A stretch of 36,864 nucleotides of DNA from JBAQMG01 sp049302575 (GTDB lineage: Bacteria; Bacillota; Desulfitobacteriia; Desulfitobacteriales; Desulfitobacteriaceae): contig JBAQMG010000019.1 in NCBI GenBank assembly GCA_049302575.1, positions 1 to 36,864 of the forward strand, read 5' to 3'. This document shows, in pieces, positions 6,881 to 15,579 of this stretch. Every line of letters starts with the position of its first letter. Position 1 is the stretch's first letter. The position numbers were made by a program, and so were the translations under genes. The notes beneath the pieces were generated by a model. That model saw only the letters and a program-made list of their open reading frames with translations. It was not told where the DNA came from and did not search any database.

Positions 6881-8764
6881 ATGTGTGGTATTGTTGGTTG
6901 GATAGACTGGGAGCGGAATCTGCTTACCCAGAAACAAGTCTTGAAAAAAATGACTCAAACCCTAACCGCTCGAGGTCCGGATGCTGAAGGGTACTGGGAT
7001 TCCTCTGAAGTCAGTTTTGGTCACCGCCGCCTCATTGTTGTTGATCCCTCCGGGGGAACCCAGCCGATGATCCGTTTGAGAGGTGAACATTCTTACGTAC
7101 TTATCTACAACGGTGAATTATATAATACCCCTGAACTTCGGCGGGAACTTGCTGGTCGTGGTTATCATTTCGAGGGTCATTCAGATACAGAAGTCTTACT
7201 GTTATCTTATTTAGAATGGGGTCAAGCTTGTGTCGAACGTTTGAATGGCATTTTCGCCTTCGGCATCTGGGACAGTTACGAAAAACAACTCTTCGTTGCC
7301 CGTGATCGCTTAGGTGTTAAGCCACTTTTCTACACCGAGCAAGCCAGTTCCCTGCTCTTTGCCTCAGAACTGAAGGCCCTGCTGGCTCATCCTGAAATTC
7401 AACCTATTGTTGACATTCAAGGTCTTTCTGAACTATTTATGATTGGACCAGCCCGCACTCCTGGGCATGGCATATACTCTGACATCAAGGAACTCCGAGC
7501 AGGTTATTTTCTGATCTATTCGGCACACGGCTTAAAAGTACAGCCTTATTGGACTCTACCCAACCACACCCATCTAGACGACCTCGCAACTACAACGGCT
7601 AAAGTTCGCGAACTTTTCTTGGATTCTGTCAAACGCCAGATGGTCTCAGATGTTCCTCTAGGAACATTACTCTCCGGTGGCTTAGACTCCAGTGCCATAA
7701 CAGCAATAGCTGCTGAAAGTAATTTACTCAATGGGCTAGGAGCACTAGAAACTTTTTCCGTAGATTATGTGGATAACGAGAAATATTTCCATACCAATAG
7801 TTTTCAACCCAATGCCGATAACCCCTGGATCAAAAGGGTTTCCGATTTTTTCAAAACTAGCCATCATTACATAACTTTTGATACTCCCGAGTTGGTTGAT
7901 GCCTTATTCCTAGCTGCTCAGGCTCGTGATCTTCCAGGAATGGCTGATATCGATTCTTCTTTGTTACTCTTTGCACGAGAGATCAAAAAAGACATCACTG
8001 TTGGACTCTCTGGGGAATGTGCCGACGAGATTTTCGGAGGTTACCCTTGGTTCCATCGCTCAGAAACCCTCCAAGCTACGACCTTCCCTTGGGCCATGAA
8101 TCCAGAAAACAGGTTACACATCCTTTCTCCTGAGCTTCTAAATAGACTAAAGCCAGGAGAATATCTTGCTGCCCGGTATGCAGAAGCTCTAGCTGAAATC
8201 CCCCAACGCGAGGAATTTCAAACAAAACAGCAAGCGTCCCTTAATGCTGAGCATGACCTATTAGAAGCTAGAATTCGAGAAATTTCTTATTTGACCTTAA
8301 CCCGTTTTATGCCAACCTTACTTGATCGTAAAGATAGAATGACCATGGCCTCAGGTCTTGAAGTGCGTGTTCCCTTTTGTGACCATCGTTTAGTGGAATA
8401 CGTTTGGAATATTCCGTGGAATATCCGGGCCTATGAAGGAAGAGAAAAAGGGCTGTTACGTAAAGCACTCGTGGGAATTCTTCCTGATGACGTCCTTTGG
8501 CGGTTAAAAAGTCCCTACCCCAAAACTCATAATCCCAGTTATCTAAAAGCGGTTCGATCTATGCTCAGCGAAATCATTGAAAACCACAATTCCCCTCTAC
8601 TTCCACTGATCGATATCCCCACAATTAAAGGATTAATAGAGATTTCCGATACCCTACCTTCAGGACGCCCCTGGTTCGGTCAACTCATGGATACCCCTCA
8701 ACTTTTTGCCTACTTGATCCAAATCAATTTTTGGCTAAGGGAAAACAAAGTCATCCTTAGATAG
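6881..8764 (+). CDS. asnB: Asparagine synthase, glutamine-hydrolysing
   Basis: A 627-residue class-II amidotransferase that makes asparagine from aspartate, ATP and glutamine. The initiator Met is followed by the nucleophile Cys2 (MCGIVGW). The glutaminase half spans about residues 1-210. The synthetase half holds the ATP PP-loop LSGGLDSSAI (about 264-273) and LSGECADEIFGGYPW. The length matches AsnB/AsnO-type enzymes of Firmicutes. A strong GGGAGGAAAA site precedes the ATG. No T-box leader is visible in the 108 bp upstream. The gene overlaps the convergent ParR-like gene by 8 bp, with no terminator between them. A role in cell-wall or product amidation rather than bulk Asn supply is possible for such paralogues. 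Confidence 0.94.
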   Translation: MCGIVGWIDWERNLLTQKQVLKKMTQTLTARGPDAEGYWDSSEVSFGHRRLIVVDPSGGTQPMIRLRGEHSYVLIYNGELYNTPELRRELAGRGYHFEGHSDTEVLLLSYLEWGQACVERLNGIFAFGIWDSYEKQLFVARDRLGVKPLFYTEQASSLLFASELKALLAHPEIQPIVDIQGLSELFMIGPARTPGHGIYSDIKELRAGYFLIYSAHGLKVQPYWTLPNHTHLDDLATTTAKVRELFLDSVKRQMVSDVPLGTLLSGGLDSSAITAIAAESNLLNGLGALETFSVDYVDNEKYFHTNSFQPNADNPWIKRVSDFFKTSHHYITFDTPELVDALFLAAQARDLPGMADIDSSLLLFAREIKKDITVGLSGECADEIFGGYPWFHRSETLQATTFPWAMNPENRLHILSPELLNRLKPGEYLAARYAEALAEIPQREEFQTKQQASLNAEHDLLEARIREISYLTLTRFMPTLLDRKDRMTMASGLEVRVPFCDHRLVEYVWNIPWNIRAYEGREKGLLRKALVGILPDDVLWRLKSPYPKTHNPSYLKAVRSMLSEIIENHNSPLLPLIDIPTIKGLIEISDTLPSGRPWFGQLMDTPQLFAYLIQINFWLRENKVILR

Positions 8765-9383
8765 ACGTCAATGGTTCTCCAGTTTGCAATAATTCGATAA
8801 TCACTGCATCTGTTTCTTCGCCAATAACTTGCTTCAAAACATATTCAACCCCTATGCTTTGAACGGTTGCTGTATTTACTTTTAGATCTTCGAGATTAAA
8901 GTCTTGCAACATTGGGTTTGGGTTCGCATTATCCATCAAATTCAATTCTTCACCTGAGCTATCTTCTGTCGACAATGAAACTTCATTAAGCATTCTATGA
9001 CTAGTATTAGTCTTATTCAGAGCATTTAAAATTGCTTCATCTTCCTCCACACCAATGATATTGTATAATAAATGTTCCCAAGGAGCCTGATTATTATTTG
9101 ACGAAGAGTTTTCTTGGACAGCCAATTCATTTAAACTGTCCTGAATAAACTCCTCCTCAGAAGATTTACTCATTGCTAAACTATTATTTCTTAGATTTTC
9201 AATCAAATGCGAGGCACCTTCAGAATAAAAGCAATCCGGACTCAAACCTGCTACTAAAGTACACCTTAAAGCCCCTTTAATAAAGGCGCTACGTTTTTCA
9301 GGCTCAATTAGTTGTAGAGCACCCCACAAATCAGAGTCTTCTTCATTAAATTCAAGAGAAATAAAGGCTTGACTATAATTCAT
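8757..9383 (-). CDS. Putative ParR-like partner of the actin homologue
   Basis: A 208-residue acidic protein coupled to the actin-like gene by a 4-nt ATGA overlap. The N-terminal 50 residues (ISLEFNEEDSDLW ... EKRSAFIKGALRCTL) have a strand-helix-helix layout. Their KR-S-x-F-I-K-x-A-L-R pattern resembles the ribbon-helix-helix DNA-binding half of ParR-type centromere adaptors. The remainder is Asn/Ser/Glu-rich and low in complexity, with a conserved-looking C-terminal helix (VEYVLKQVIGEETDAVIIELL). In ParMRC systems the adaptor's C-terminal tail contacts the filament end. Family membership is an inference from layout and operon position; no database match could be run. Confidence 0.5.
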   Translation of the reverse strand: MNYSQAFISLEFNEEDSDLWGALQLIEPEKRSAFIKGALRCTLVAGLSPDCFYSEGASHLIENLRNNSLAMSKSSEEEFIQDSLNELAVQENSSSNNNQAPWEHLLYNIIGVEEDEAILNALNKTNTSHRMLNEVSLSTEDSSGEELNLMDNANPNPMLQDFNLEDLKVNTATVQSIGVEYVLKQVIGEETDAVIIELLQTGEPLTSI

Positions 9384-10489
9384 GAAGGTATATTCGCCTT
9401 CTTTGTAATGTTATTAACCATATTGGCAGCCATAATACGAAATCCTGTGGCATTTCCGAATTGCGGATTATCCACCAAGATTTTATTATCCAGCGTAAGA
9501 TCCTCAAAGACCATTTCTCCAACCTTACCCGCCACCAAAACTGTGTGTATTTTACCCAGCATAGGCTTCAGCGCCTTTTTTACCTCCCTTGATATATCTG
9601 TACCAAGCTGGTTGAGCATAGCTTTCATAATAGGATTAAGATTAATAGCACCATTATTCCAGGGGTAAAGCCCGTTGTTCACCCTAAAAATCTTATCTAA
9701 TTCCTTATCATCGGTTTCAATCGGATTATCATGAGCACTAGTTATTTCCTTTAATTTTTCGGCCACTCCAGTATACGCCCACTTTAAACCCTTTTCTAAA
9801 CTAAAGGAATTAGGAGGATCAAGCATTACTCCATCATAAAATGTGGCAATATCAGTTGTTCGAAAACCAGGATCAATTACAACTACGTACCCGCTAAACA
9901 ACTTCGGACTTGTTGGAAACCCATATTCATTCAGTGTTTCTTTAATATACACTCCATAACTTTGGGGTAAAACCCTCGACCTTAAGATTGTCAAACTACG
10001 GGTTTGACCCTCGAAAGGACCAGAACGAAAAGTCACCGAAAAAGAACCTTTTAATTCAGTTTCATATTTATTTTTTAAGGAGGCATAGTATTTTACAGGT
10101 ACCCCTGTACCCAGATAGACATTAACTTTGGGACTTTGTTGGGCTAAAGCTAAGGCAACAATTAATAAAGCGGTTGCTTCTTCATCCGTTGATTTATCTT
10201 CATCCCAGCAATAATGGGCTTCATTCGGATTAAGACTTTCAGCCAAACTCCCCATAAAATAATGTCGTTCTACACCTGACGCATTATTCTTAACAATAAC
10301 ATCTAAGGAGGCAATTTGATTCTCTAAGTTTGAACCCCTATTGAGAGGTATGTTCCCTAAAGTAGAGAAAATACGTTCATTCCCTTTGCAGATGACTGCC
10401 GGAAATAATACTTTAGTATCCCCCACGTCCAATTTTATTGCTCCAAATCCCGGATCTCCCCCAGCAATAAGTATATCACTTTCAAACAC
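9380..10489 (-). CDS. ParM/Alp-family actin-like ATPase
   Basis: A 369-residue actin-fold protein. The phosphate-1 loop is GGDPGFGAIKLD (about 10-21) and phosphate-2 is VVVIDPGFRTTDIATF (about 200-215). The adenosine segment is VLVAGKVGEMVFED, and a C-terminal helix follows the nucleotide pocket. These are the three nucleotide-contact motifs of ParM, Alp7A and related filament-forming segregation proteins. Relatives push plasmids apart; here the gene sits between asnB and an ABC exporter with no plasmid or phage genes nearby. It is the first gene of a two-gene operon, and the ATG follows GAAGGAGGAAC. I saw no iteron array in the 190 bp upstream. The function on the chromosome is unknown. Confidence 0.8.
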   Translation of the reverse strand: MFESDILIAGGDPGFGAIKLDVGDTKVLFPAVICKGNERIFSTLGNIPLNRGSNLENQIASLDVIVKNNASGVERHYFMGSLAESLNPNEAHYCWDEDKSTDEEATALLIVALALAQQSPKVNVYLGTGVPVKYYASLKNKYETELKGSFSVTFRSGPFEGQTRSLTILRSRVLPQSYGVYIKETLNEYGFPTSPKLFSGYVVVIDPGFRTTDIATFYDGVMLDPPNSFSLEKGLKWAYTGVAEKLKEITSAHDNPIETDDKELDKIFRVNNGLYPWNNGAINLNPIMKAMLNQLGTDISREVKKALKPMLGKIHTVLVAGKVGEMVFEDLTLDNKILVDNPQFGNATGFRIMAANMVNNITKKANIPS

Positions 10490-10678
10490 TTTTGTTCCTC
10501 CTTCATGTTCTTCCTCATTCTATCAAGCTATCTTAAATTTGGTTTTTCTTCTGAAAGTTAACTTTAAACATTCCACAAAAATAGTAATTCTCCTGCCTTC
10601 AGGTTAATTTAGTTAAGCCCTTTCAAGGCTTGAGTTGTCTTTTAATATATCCGAACGATCAGATTTTAAAACTTTAGC

Positions 10679-11818
10679 TTAATCTAAGTTCTTTTTAAAC
10701 TTCTTGGCTGCTATTGCCAGTAAAATGATTGCAAACGCACATAAAGCTAAAGTATCCTGCCAAAGGAATTCTAGCCCGATCCCTTTTAGAAAAATCCCCC
10801 GGACAATTTCCAAAAAGTAAGTCAGGGGTAATAACCCGCCAAGGAATTGCAATACTTTTGGCATGGTCTCTCGCGGAAAAATAAAACCAGATAACAAAAT
10901 AGATGGCAAAATCAGGATAAACGTCATCTGCATTGCCTGTAACTGGGTTCCCGACACTATGGAAATCAAGAGACCAATAGCCAATATTGTAAACAAAAAT
11001 AGCACAGAAAGTAGCACAAGAAGGCTCAAGCTCCCTTTAGGAGGGACACCAAACCAGAAAATACCGATAGTTAGTATCAAAGATAAGGATACGAAACCAA
11101 TTAAGACAAACGGAAGGAGTTTACCAAGCAGTAACTCCAGAGAACGAATTGGCGAGACAACTAATTGCTCCATCGTCCCTCGTTCTTTTTCTCGCACTAT
11201 AGAAAACGCGGTTAACATGGCGATCACATTTTGTAAGATAAGCCCAATTAGCGCTGGAATGTTAAACACTGTTGACTTCATATCAGGATTGTACCAGACC
11301 CTTGTTTCTATATTGATCGGTAAGTTGGAAAGACTATTTATTCCCCGATCGAGCAGGCGATCACTTTGGAGCTGTAATGCTTTATTTAATCCCAAAGTTT
11401 GAACAGCTGACATCGCCGCCCGAGCCACTGTGGGATCAGAACCATCGACAAGCACTTGTATAGACGCCGACTCAGCACCTTGCACTCGTTTCCCATAATC
11501 CGAAGGAATAATAATCGCGACCCGAGCTTTACCACTATCCAACACTTCTTCTACTTGTTTATAGCCCTGAACAAATAGAGAAGGGTTCAAATAAATAGTA
11601 TTACGAAAGGACTCTATTATCTCACGACTATCACTACTTTGAGACTGATCCCAAACGACAGTAGGCAGATGGTCAACATCTGTATTTACCGCATAACCGA
11701 AGAGGAGCAGAAGCATGACTGGCATTGCAATCGCCATGATGAGACTAGGTCTATCTCGTCTAATCTGGATGAATTCCTTGCGGAGAATCGCCATGAACCT
11801 AATCCAACTAAACTTCAT
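10679..11818 (-). CDS. ABC-2 type permease of a drug/solute exporter
   Basis: A 379-residue YhhJ/YbhR-type ABC-2 permease. One TM segment lies near the N-terminus (PSLIMAIAMPVMLLLLFGYA). A large extracytoplasmic domain follows (about 45-175), and five TM segments make up the second half. The VREKERGTMEQLVVSPI loop is a signature of the family. The gene starts 2 nt after the ATPase gene and ends the HlyD-ATPase-permease operon. Only one permease is encoded, whereas many such exporters carry two, so it probably works as a homodimer. The substrate cannot be read from sequence. Confidence 0.9.
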   Translation of the reverse strand: MKFSWIRFMAILRKEFIQIRRDRPSLIMAIAMPVMLLLLFGYAVNTDVDHLPTVVWDQSQSSDSREIIESFRNTIYLNPSLFVQGYKQVEEVLDSGKARVAIIIPSDYGKRVQGAESASIQVLVDGSDPTVARAAMSAVQTLGLNKALQLQSDRLLDRGINSLSNLPINIETRVWYNPDMKSTVFNIPALIGLILQNVIAMLTAFSIVREKERGTMEQLVVSPIRSLELLLGKLLPFVLIGFVSLSLILTIGIFWFGVPPKGSLSLLVLLSVLFLFTILAIGLLISIVSGTQLQAMQMTFILILPSILLSGFIFPRETMPKVLQFLGGLLPLTYFLEIVRGIFLKGIGLEFLWQDTLALCAFAIILLAIAAKKFKKNLD

Positions 11819-11820
11819 TA

Positions 11821-12594
11821 TTATCCCTGCCCCCTTTTCTCTAACTTCTGATTACGGGGGTCTTCAGTGGCTTCATGTTCAACATAATAAATAAAAAGAT
11901 CGTCAAGGTTAGCTTTATTTTCCCTTTCTTTCATCTCTGCGGGTGTTCCAAACGCAATTAATCTGCCGTAAAAAACAAACCCTAGGAAATCACAACTCTC
12001 TGCTTCATCCATGTAGTGTGTACTAACTAAAATGGTCATCCCTTCTCTTGACAGTTGACAAATAATATCCCAGAAAATACGACGTGAAACTGGATCTACA
12101 CCAGCTGTAGGCTCATCTAAAACGAGCAGACGCGGATTATGTATCAAGGAACAAGCTAACGCCACCCGTTGTTTCCAGCCCCCTGAAAGGGATTTTACCA
12201 TTTGTTTTAGTCGATCCTCTAAACCTATACGTCCAATGACTCGCAGTTTTTGCTCTCTTGCGGCTGTTCCTTTAAGACCATACACACCAGCGTAGAAATT
12301 AAGATTCTCTGCCACCGTCATATCCTCATAAAGACTAAACTTTTGAGACATGTAGCCGATACGTTGTTTAATTTCTTCAGACTGTTCTTTAACATTAAAG
12401 CCCAGAACGGTTGCGGTTCCCTCCGTAGGGATTAAAACCCCACACAGCAGGCGAATGATTGTAGTCTTTCCCGCACCATTAGGCCCTACAAATCCCATAA
12501 TTGATCCTTCCGGTAGTTGAAAAGTCACATCCTGAACGGCAGTATAATTTCCAAAATGCTTCTCCAAATCCAAGCAATCTATCGCACACTTCAT
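11821..12594 (-). CDS. ABC transporter ATP-binding protein
   Basis: A 257-residue ATPase with Walker A GPNGAGKTTIIRLL, signature LSGGWKQRVALA, Walker B LLVLDEPTAGVD and the H-loop STH. It powers the exporter built from the adjacent HlyD-like protein and permease. The ATG at 12594 lies 8 nt after GAGGG. A longer frame begins with GTG at 12609 and overlaps the upstream stop by 4 nt, but it has poor spacing. The C-terminal tail is short and charged. Confidence 0.93.
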   Translation of the reverse strand: MKCAIDCLDLEKHFGNYTAVQDVTFQLPEGSIMGFVGPNGAGKTTIIRLLCGVLIPTEGTATVLGFNVKEQSEEIKQRIGYMSQKFSLYEDMTVAENLNFYAGVYGLKGTAAREQKLRVIGRIGLEDRLKQMVKSLSGGWKQRVALACSLIHNPRLLVLDEPTAGVDPVSRRIFWDIICQLSREGMTILVSTHYMDEAESCDFLGFVFYGRLIAFGTPAEMKERENKANLDDLFIYYVEHEATEDPRNQKLEKRGQG

Positions 12595-12605
12595 AATTCT
12601 ATCCC

Positions 12606-13643
12606 TCACTGAAATGTTACATCGGCAGGCATTCCTGCTTTTAATAAGTCTTTCCCTTCAGTAATCCTAATCTTAACCGCAAATACCATCGAGGTACGCT
12701 CTTCTTTGGTCTGCACATTTTTAGGAGTAAACTCTGCCCTATCTGAGACATATTGAACCTCACCTTTAAAGGATTTATTAGGGTAAGCGTCAACGATGAC
12801 CAACGCAGAACCACCAATTATAATAGAACCTAATTTAGCTTCAGGTACATATACTTTAACCGATAAATCGTCGGCATCTATTAAAGTTACAACCCTAGCA
12901 CCAGAATTCACTACCTGACCAAGTTCAACATGCTTATAAAATACTCGACCATTACTGGGACTTTTGATTTCTAGCTTATCTATAGCAATTTCGGCAGCTT
13001 TGACCGCTTGTCTTGCAATTTCTAAAGCCAACTTTTGTGTTTGGATCGTTGGCAAGGTATACCCAGCTAATGCAAGATCTAGGCTAGCCCGAGCAACCTC
13101 AATTTGATCTTTGGCACTAGCATATTGGACTTTGAGATTGTCGAGTTTATTTTTCTCGTCATTCACTTCTTTTTCACCAATGGCTCCAGCCGCATATAAT
13201 TGATTATCATCAGCAAGAATTTTTTCTTCATATTCTATATTCTTAGCAAAGCCTTCTGCATTTACCCTTGTTTGAGCTAATAAGGCTTGGAGGCGATGAA
13301 CTTCCTCCGCTCGTGTTCCACTTAACACATCCGTCAGTTTAGCCTCTGCTTGTTGGACTTGACTATTGGCAGTTTCCAGAGCAATACGGGCTGACTGGTT
13401 GTCGATTCGTGCAATAACTTGGTCAGTTTTTATATCCTGCCCTTCGTAAACAAAAAGCGCGGTAATTTTTCCACCTTGTTCTGGCTGCACGGGAAGCAGG
13501 GTAGCCTCAATCGTTCCTGAATAATCTAGATTTTGCTTAACTCCCGAGAAATTAACTCCCCAAAAATTATACCGAACGCCTAACCCTATAAAACCAACAA
13601 CAACTATCGCAAGCCTGACTAATGCTATAACTTTTTTATTCAT
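12606..13643 (-). CDS. HlyD/YbhG-family membrane fusion (adaptor) protein
   Basis: A 345-residue periplasmic-adaptor-type protein. One N-terminal membrane anchor is present (IALVRLAIVVVGFIGLGV), followed by a biotinyl-lipoyl-like half (VQPEQGGKITALFVYEGQDI), a long alpha-helical hairpin (about 75-215) and the second lipoyl half (IKSPSNGRVFYKHVELGQVV). A beta-barrel domain closes the protein. It heads the exporter operon. In a Gram-positive cell it would sit outside the membrane and guide substrate from the permease. The ATG follows GAGGGGGAGA. The operon's upstream region holds a TCCAAC-N6-GTTGGA palindrome. Confidence 0.92.
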   Translation of the reverse strand: MNKKVIALVRLAIVVVGFIGLGVRYNFWGVNFSGVKQNLDYSGTIEATLLPVQPEQGGKITALFVYEGQDIKTDQVIARIDNQSARIALETANSQVQQAEAKLTDVLSGTRAEEVHRLQALLAQTRVNAEGFAKNIEYEEKILADDNQLYAAGAIGEKEVNDEKNKLDNLKVQYASAKDQIEVARASLDLALAGYTLPTIQTQKLALEIARQAVKAAEIAIDKLEIKSPSNGRVFYKHVELGQVVNSGARVVTLIDADDLSVKVYVPEAKLGSIIIGGSALVIVDAYPNKSFKGEVQYVSDRAEFTPKNVQTKEERTSMVFAVKIRITEGKDLLKAGMPADVTFQ

Positions 13644-13748
13644 TATTTCTCCCCCTCAGTTAACACTGATTTATAGGTAGCAAGTCGTTATTCCAACTTA
13701 ACTATACTCTACTATGGTTAATCCTTTTGAGCAAACCTTATCGCATTT

Positions 13749-13766
13749 TCCAACTAGAGTGTTGGA
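13749..13766. promoter_or_regulatory. Inverted repeat, candidate operator of the exporter operon
   Basis: TCCAAC-TAGAGT-GTTGGA is a 6-6-6 inverted repeat in the divergent region between the exporter operon and the ABC-F gene. No regulator gene of the TetR or MarR type is adjacent, so the binder is unknown. Confidence 0.35.
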
Positions 13767-13811
13767 CTTAATAAATGGCTTATAAAGTAACAGAAATAAC
13801 TTCTTAATTAG

Positions 13812-13840
13812 TTTACCTTACTATTACAAGATGTTATAAT
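13812..13840 (+). promoter_or_regulatory. Sigma-A type promoter of the ABC-F gene
   Basis: TTTACC (13812-13817) and TATAAT (13835-13840) are separated by 17 bp, giving a leader of about 35 nt before the ATG at 13883. A TTACAA (13824-13829) / TTGTAA (13847-13852) pair flanks the -10 and could be an operator. Confidence 0.6.
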
Positions 13841-13882
13841 ATAGTATTGTAAAAATTTATATTTAAAAGGAAAGATTAAGAA

Positions 13883-15499
13883 ATGATTAGTACAAGTGGA
13901 TTAACGTTAAGATTCGGCAAAAGGGCATTATTTGAAGATGTTAATGTGAAATTCGTGCCTGGAAACTGTTACGGATTAATCGGGGCCAATGGCTCAGGGA
14001 AGTCTACCTTTTTAAAAATACTTTCTGGAGAAATTGATTCTTCTAGCGGTGAAGTAAGCATAACGCCTGGTGAGCGAATTGCAGTCTTAAAACAGGATCA
14101 TTTTGAATTTGAAGAGCACGAAGTGCTGAAAACCGTAATGATGGGTCACTTCAGACTATTTGAGATTATGGAAGAAAAGGATGTCTTATATGCCAAACCG
14201 GATTTCAATGAGCACGACGGAATAAGAGCCTCCGAACTCGAGGGGGAATTTGCTGAACTCAATGGGTGGCAAGCTGAGGCTGAAGCCTCCGAGTTATTGA
14301 TGGGTTTAGGTATCGATAAGGAGCTTCAAAGTAAAAAAATGCAGGAACTCGATGGTAACCAAAAGGTTCGAGTACTTTTAGCCCAGGCACTGTTTGGCAA
14401 TCCAAATATCCTATTATTAGATGAACCTACTAACCATCTTGACCTACAATCGATCACCTGGCTGGAAAATTTTCTTTATAGTTTTGAAAGTACAGTCATC
14501 GTCGTTTCCCATGATCGGCATTTTTTAAATAAAGTGTGTACCCACATTGCTGATATCGATTTTGGAAAAATCCAATTATATGTTGGCAACTATGACTTTT
14601 GGTATGAATCCAGCCAATTAGCCCTGAAGATAATGCGAGATTCCAATCGAAAAAAAGAAGATAAGATTGCGGATCTGCAAAGGTTTATTCAGCGTTTCAG
14701 TTCCAACGCCTCTAAGGCCAAGCAAGCGACCTCTCGCAAGAAACAACTCGATAAATTAACGCTTGATGATATTAAACCATCCTCACGCAAATATCCTTAT
14801 ATAGCCTTTAATTCCGAAAGGAAAGCCGGCGACAATCTCTTGAGCGTTGATAACTTAAGCATGAGTATAGCAGGCGAGAATTTTTTTGACAAGCTAACGT
14901 TCACAGTTAATAAAGGTGATAAGATTGCCTTAGTTGGCCCCAACGGCATTACCAAGACTACCCTATTAAAGATTTTAATGGGGGAACTCCTACCAGACGA
15001 TGGGGAGTTTAATTGGGGCATTACAACTTCGCAAGCCTATTTTCCGAAAGATAACTACGGCTTCTTTGATGTTGACCTAAATCTAGTCGACTGGCTCAGG
15101 CAGTACTCGAAAGATCCCGACGAATCCTTCGTAAGAGGTTTTTTAGGCAGAATGCTTTTTTCAGGCGAGGAATCATTAAAATCGGCTAAAGTTCTTTCTG
15201 GTGGAGAAAAGGTGCGGTGCATGCTTTCTAAAATGATGCTTAGCGGCGCGAACGTACTGTTGTTGGACGAGCCTACCAATCACCTGGATTTAGAGTCTAT
15301 CACAGCTTTAAATAATGGTTTAATTAACTTCGACGGAACGATACTTTTGGTATCCCAGGATCACCAGTTTGTTCAAACCATTGCCAACCGAATTATTGAA
15401 ATCACGCCTAAGGGCTTTGTAGACAGGCAAATGTCTTACGATGAATATTTAGAGAATGAAAATGTAAAAATTCTATTAGAAGACTTATATAATGCATAA
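13883..15499 (+). CDS. ABC-F family ATPase, YbiT-like
   Basis: A 538-residue cytosolic protein with two ABC domains and no membrane segments. Domain 1 has Walker A GANGSGKSTFLKIL, an altered signature LDGNQKVRVLLAQAL and Walker B ILLLDEPTNHLDL. A helical linker with KKEDKIADLQRFIQRF and a Lys/Arg-rich end follows. Domain 2 has signature LSGGEKVRCMLSKM and Walker B VLLLDEPTNHLDL. ABC-F proteins bind the ribosomal E site and act on stalled ribosomes or antibiotic-blocked ones. The degenerate first signature is usual in YbiT. The second Walker A reads GPNGITKTTLLKIL, with Thr where Gly is expected. The stop codon lies in a dispersed repeat. Confidence 0.93.
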   Translation: MISTSGLTLRFGKRALFEDVNVKFVPGNCYGLIGANGSGKSTFLKILSGEIDSSSGEVSITPGERIAVLKQDHFEFEEHEVLKTVMMGHFRLFEIMEEKDVLYAKPDFNEHDGIRASELEGEFAELNGWQAEAEASELLMGLGIDKELQSKKMQELDGNQKVRVLLAQALFGNPNILLLDEPTNHLDLQSITWLENFLYSFESTVIVVSHDRHFLNKVCTHIADIDFGKIQLYVGNYDFWYESSQLALKIMRDSNRKKEDKIADLQRFIQRFSSNASKAKQATSRKKQLDKLTLDDIKPSSRKYPYIAFNSERKAGDNLLSVDNLSMSIAGENFFDKLTFTVNKGDKIALVGPNGITKTTLLKILMGELLPDDGEFNWGITTSQAYFPKDNYGFFDVDLNLVDWLRQYSKDPDESFVRGFLGRMLFSGEESLKSAKVLSGGEKVRCMLSKMMLSGANVLLLDEPTNHLDLESITALNNGLINFDGTILLVSQDHQFVQTIANRIIEITPKGFVDRQMSYDEYLENENVKILLEDLYNA

Positions 15500-15520
15500 T
15501 GCAATTCATAATTGATAAAT
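15491..15520. repeat. ATGCATAATGCAATTCATAATT dispersed repeat, copy 2
   Basis: This AT-rich, partly self-complementary element resembles those at about 1679-1699, 30504-30565 and 35112-35133. It supplies the TAA of the ABC-F gene. Confidence 0.6.
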
Positions 15521-15579
15521 GCTTAATGATCGCAAGACCTGTTCGCTTATCACAGTTTGCAATCAAAGGAAGTGAGCGT

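Noticed and set aside
10490..10678. parC-like iterons beside the actin gene
   Set aside because: No repeated motif of more than a few bases could be found by eye.
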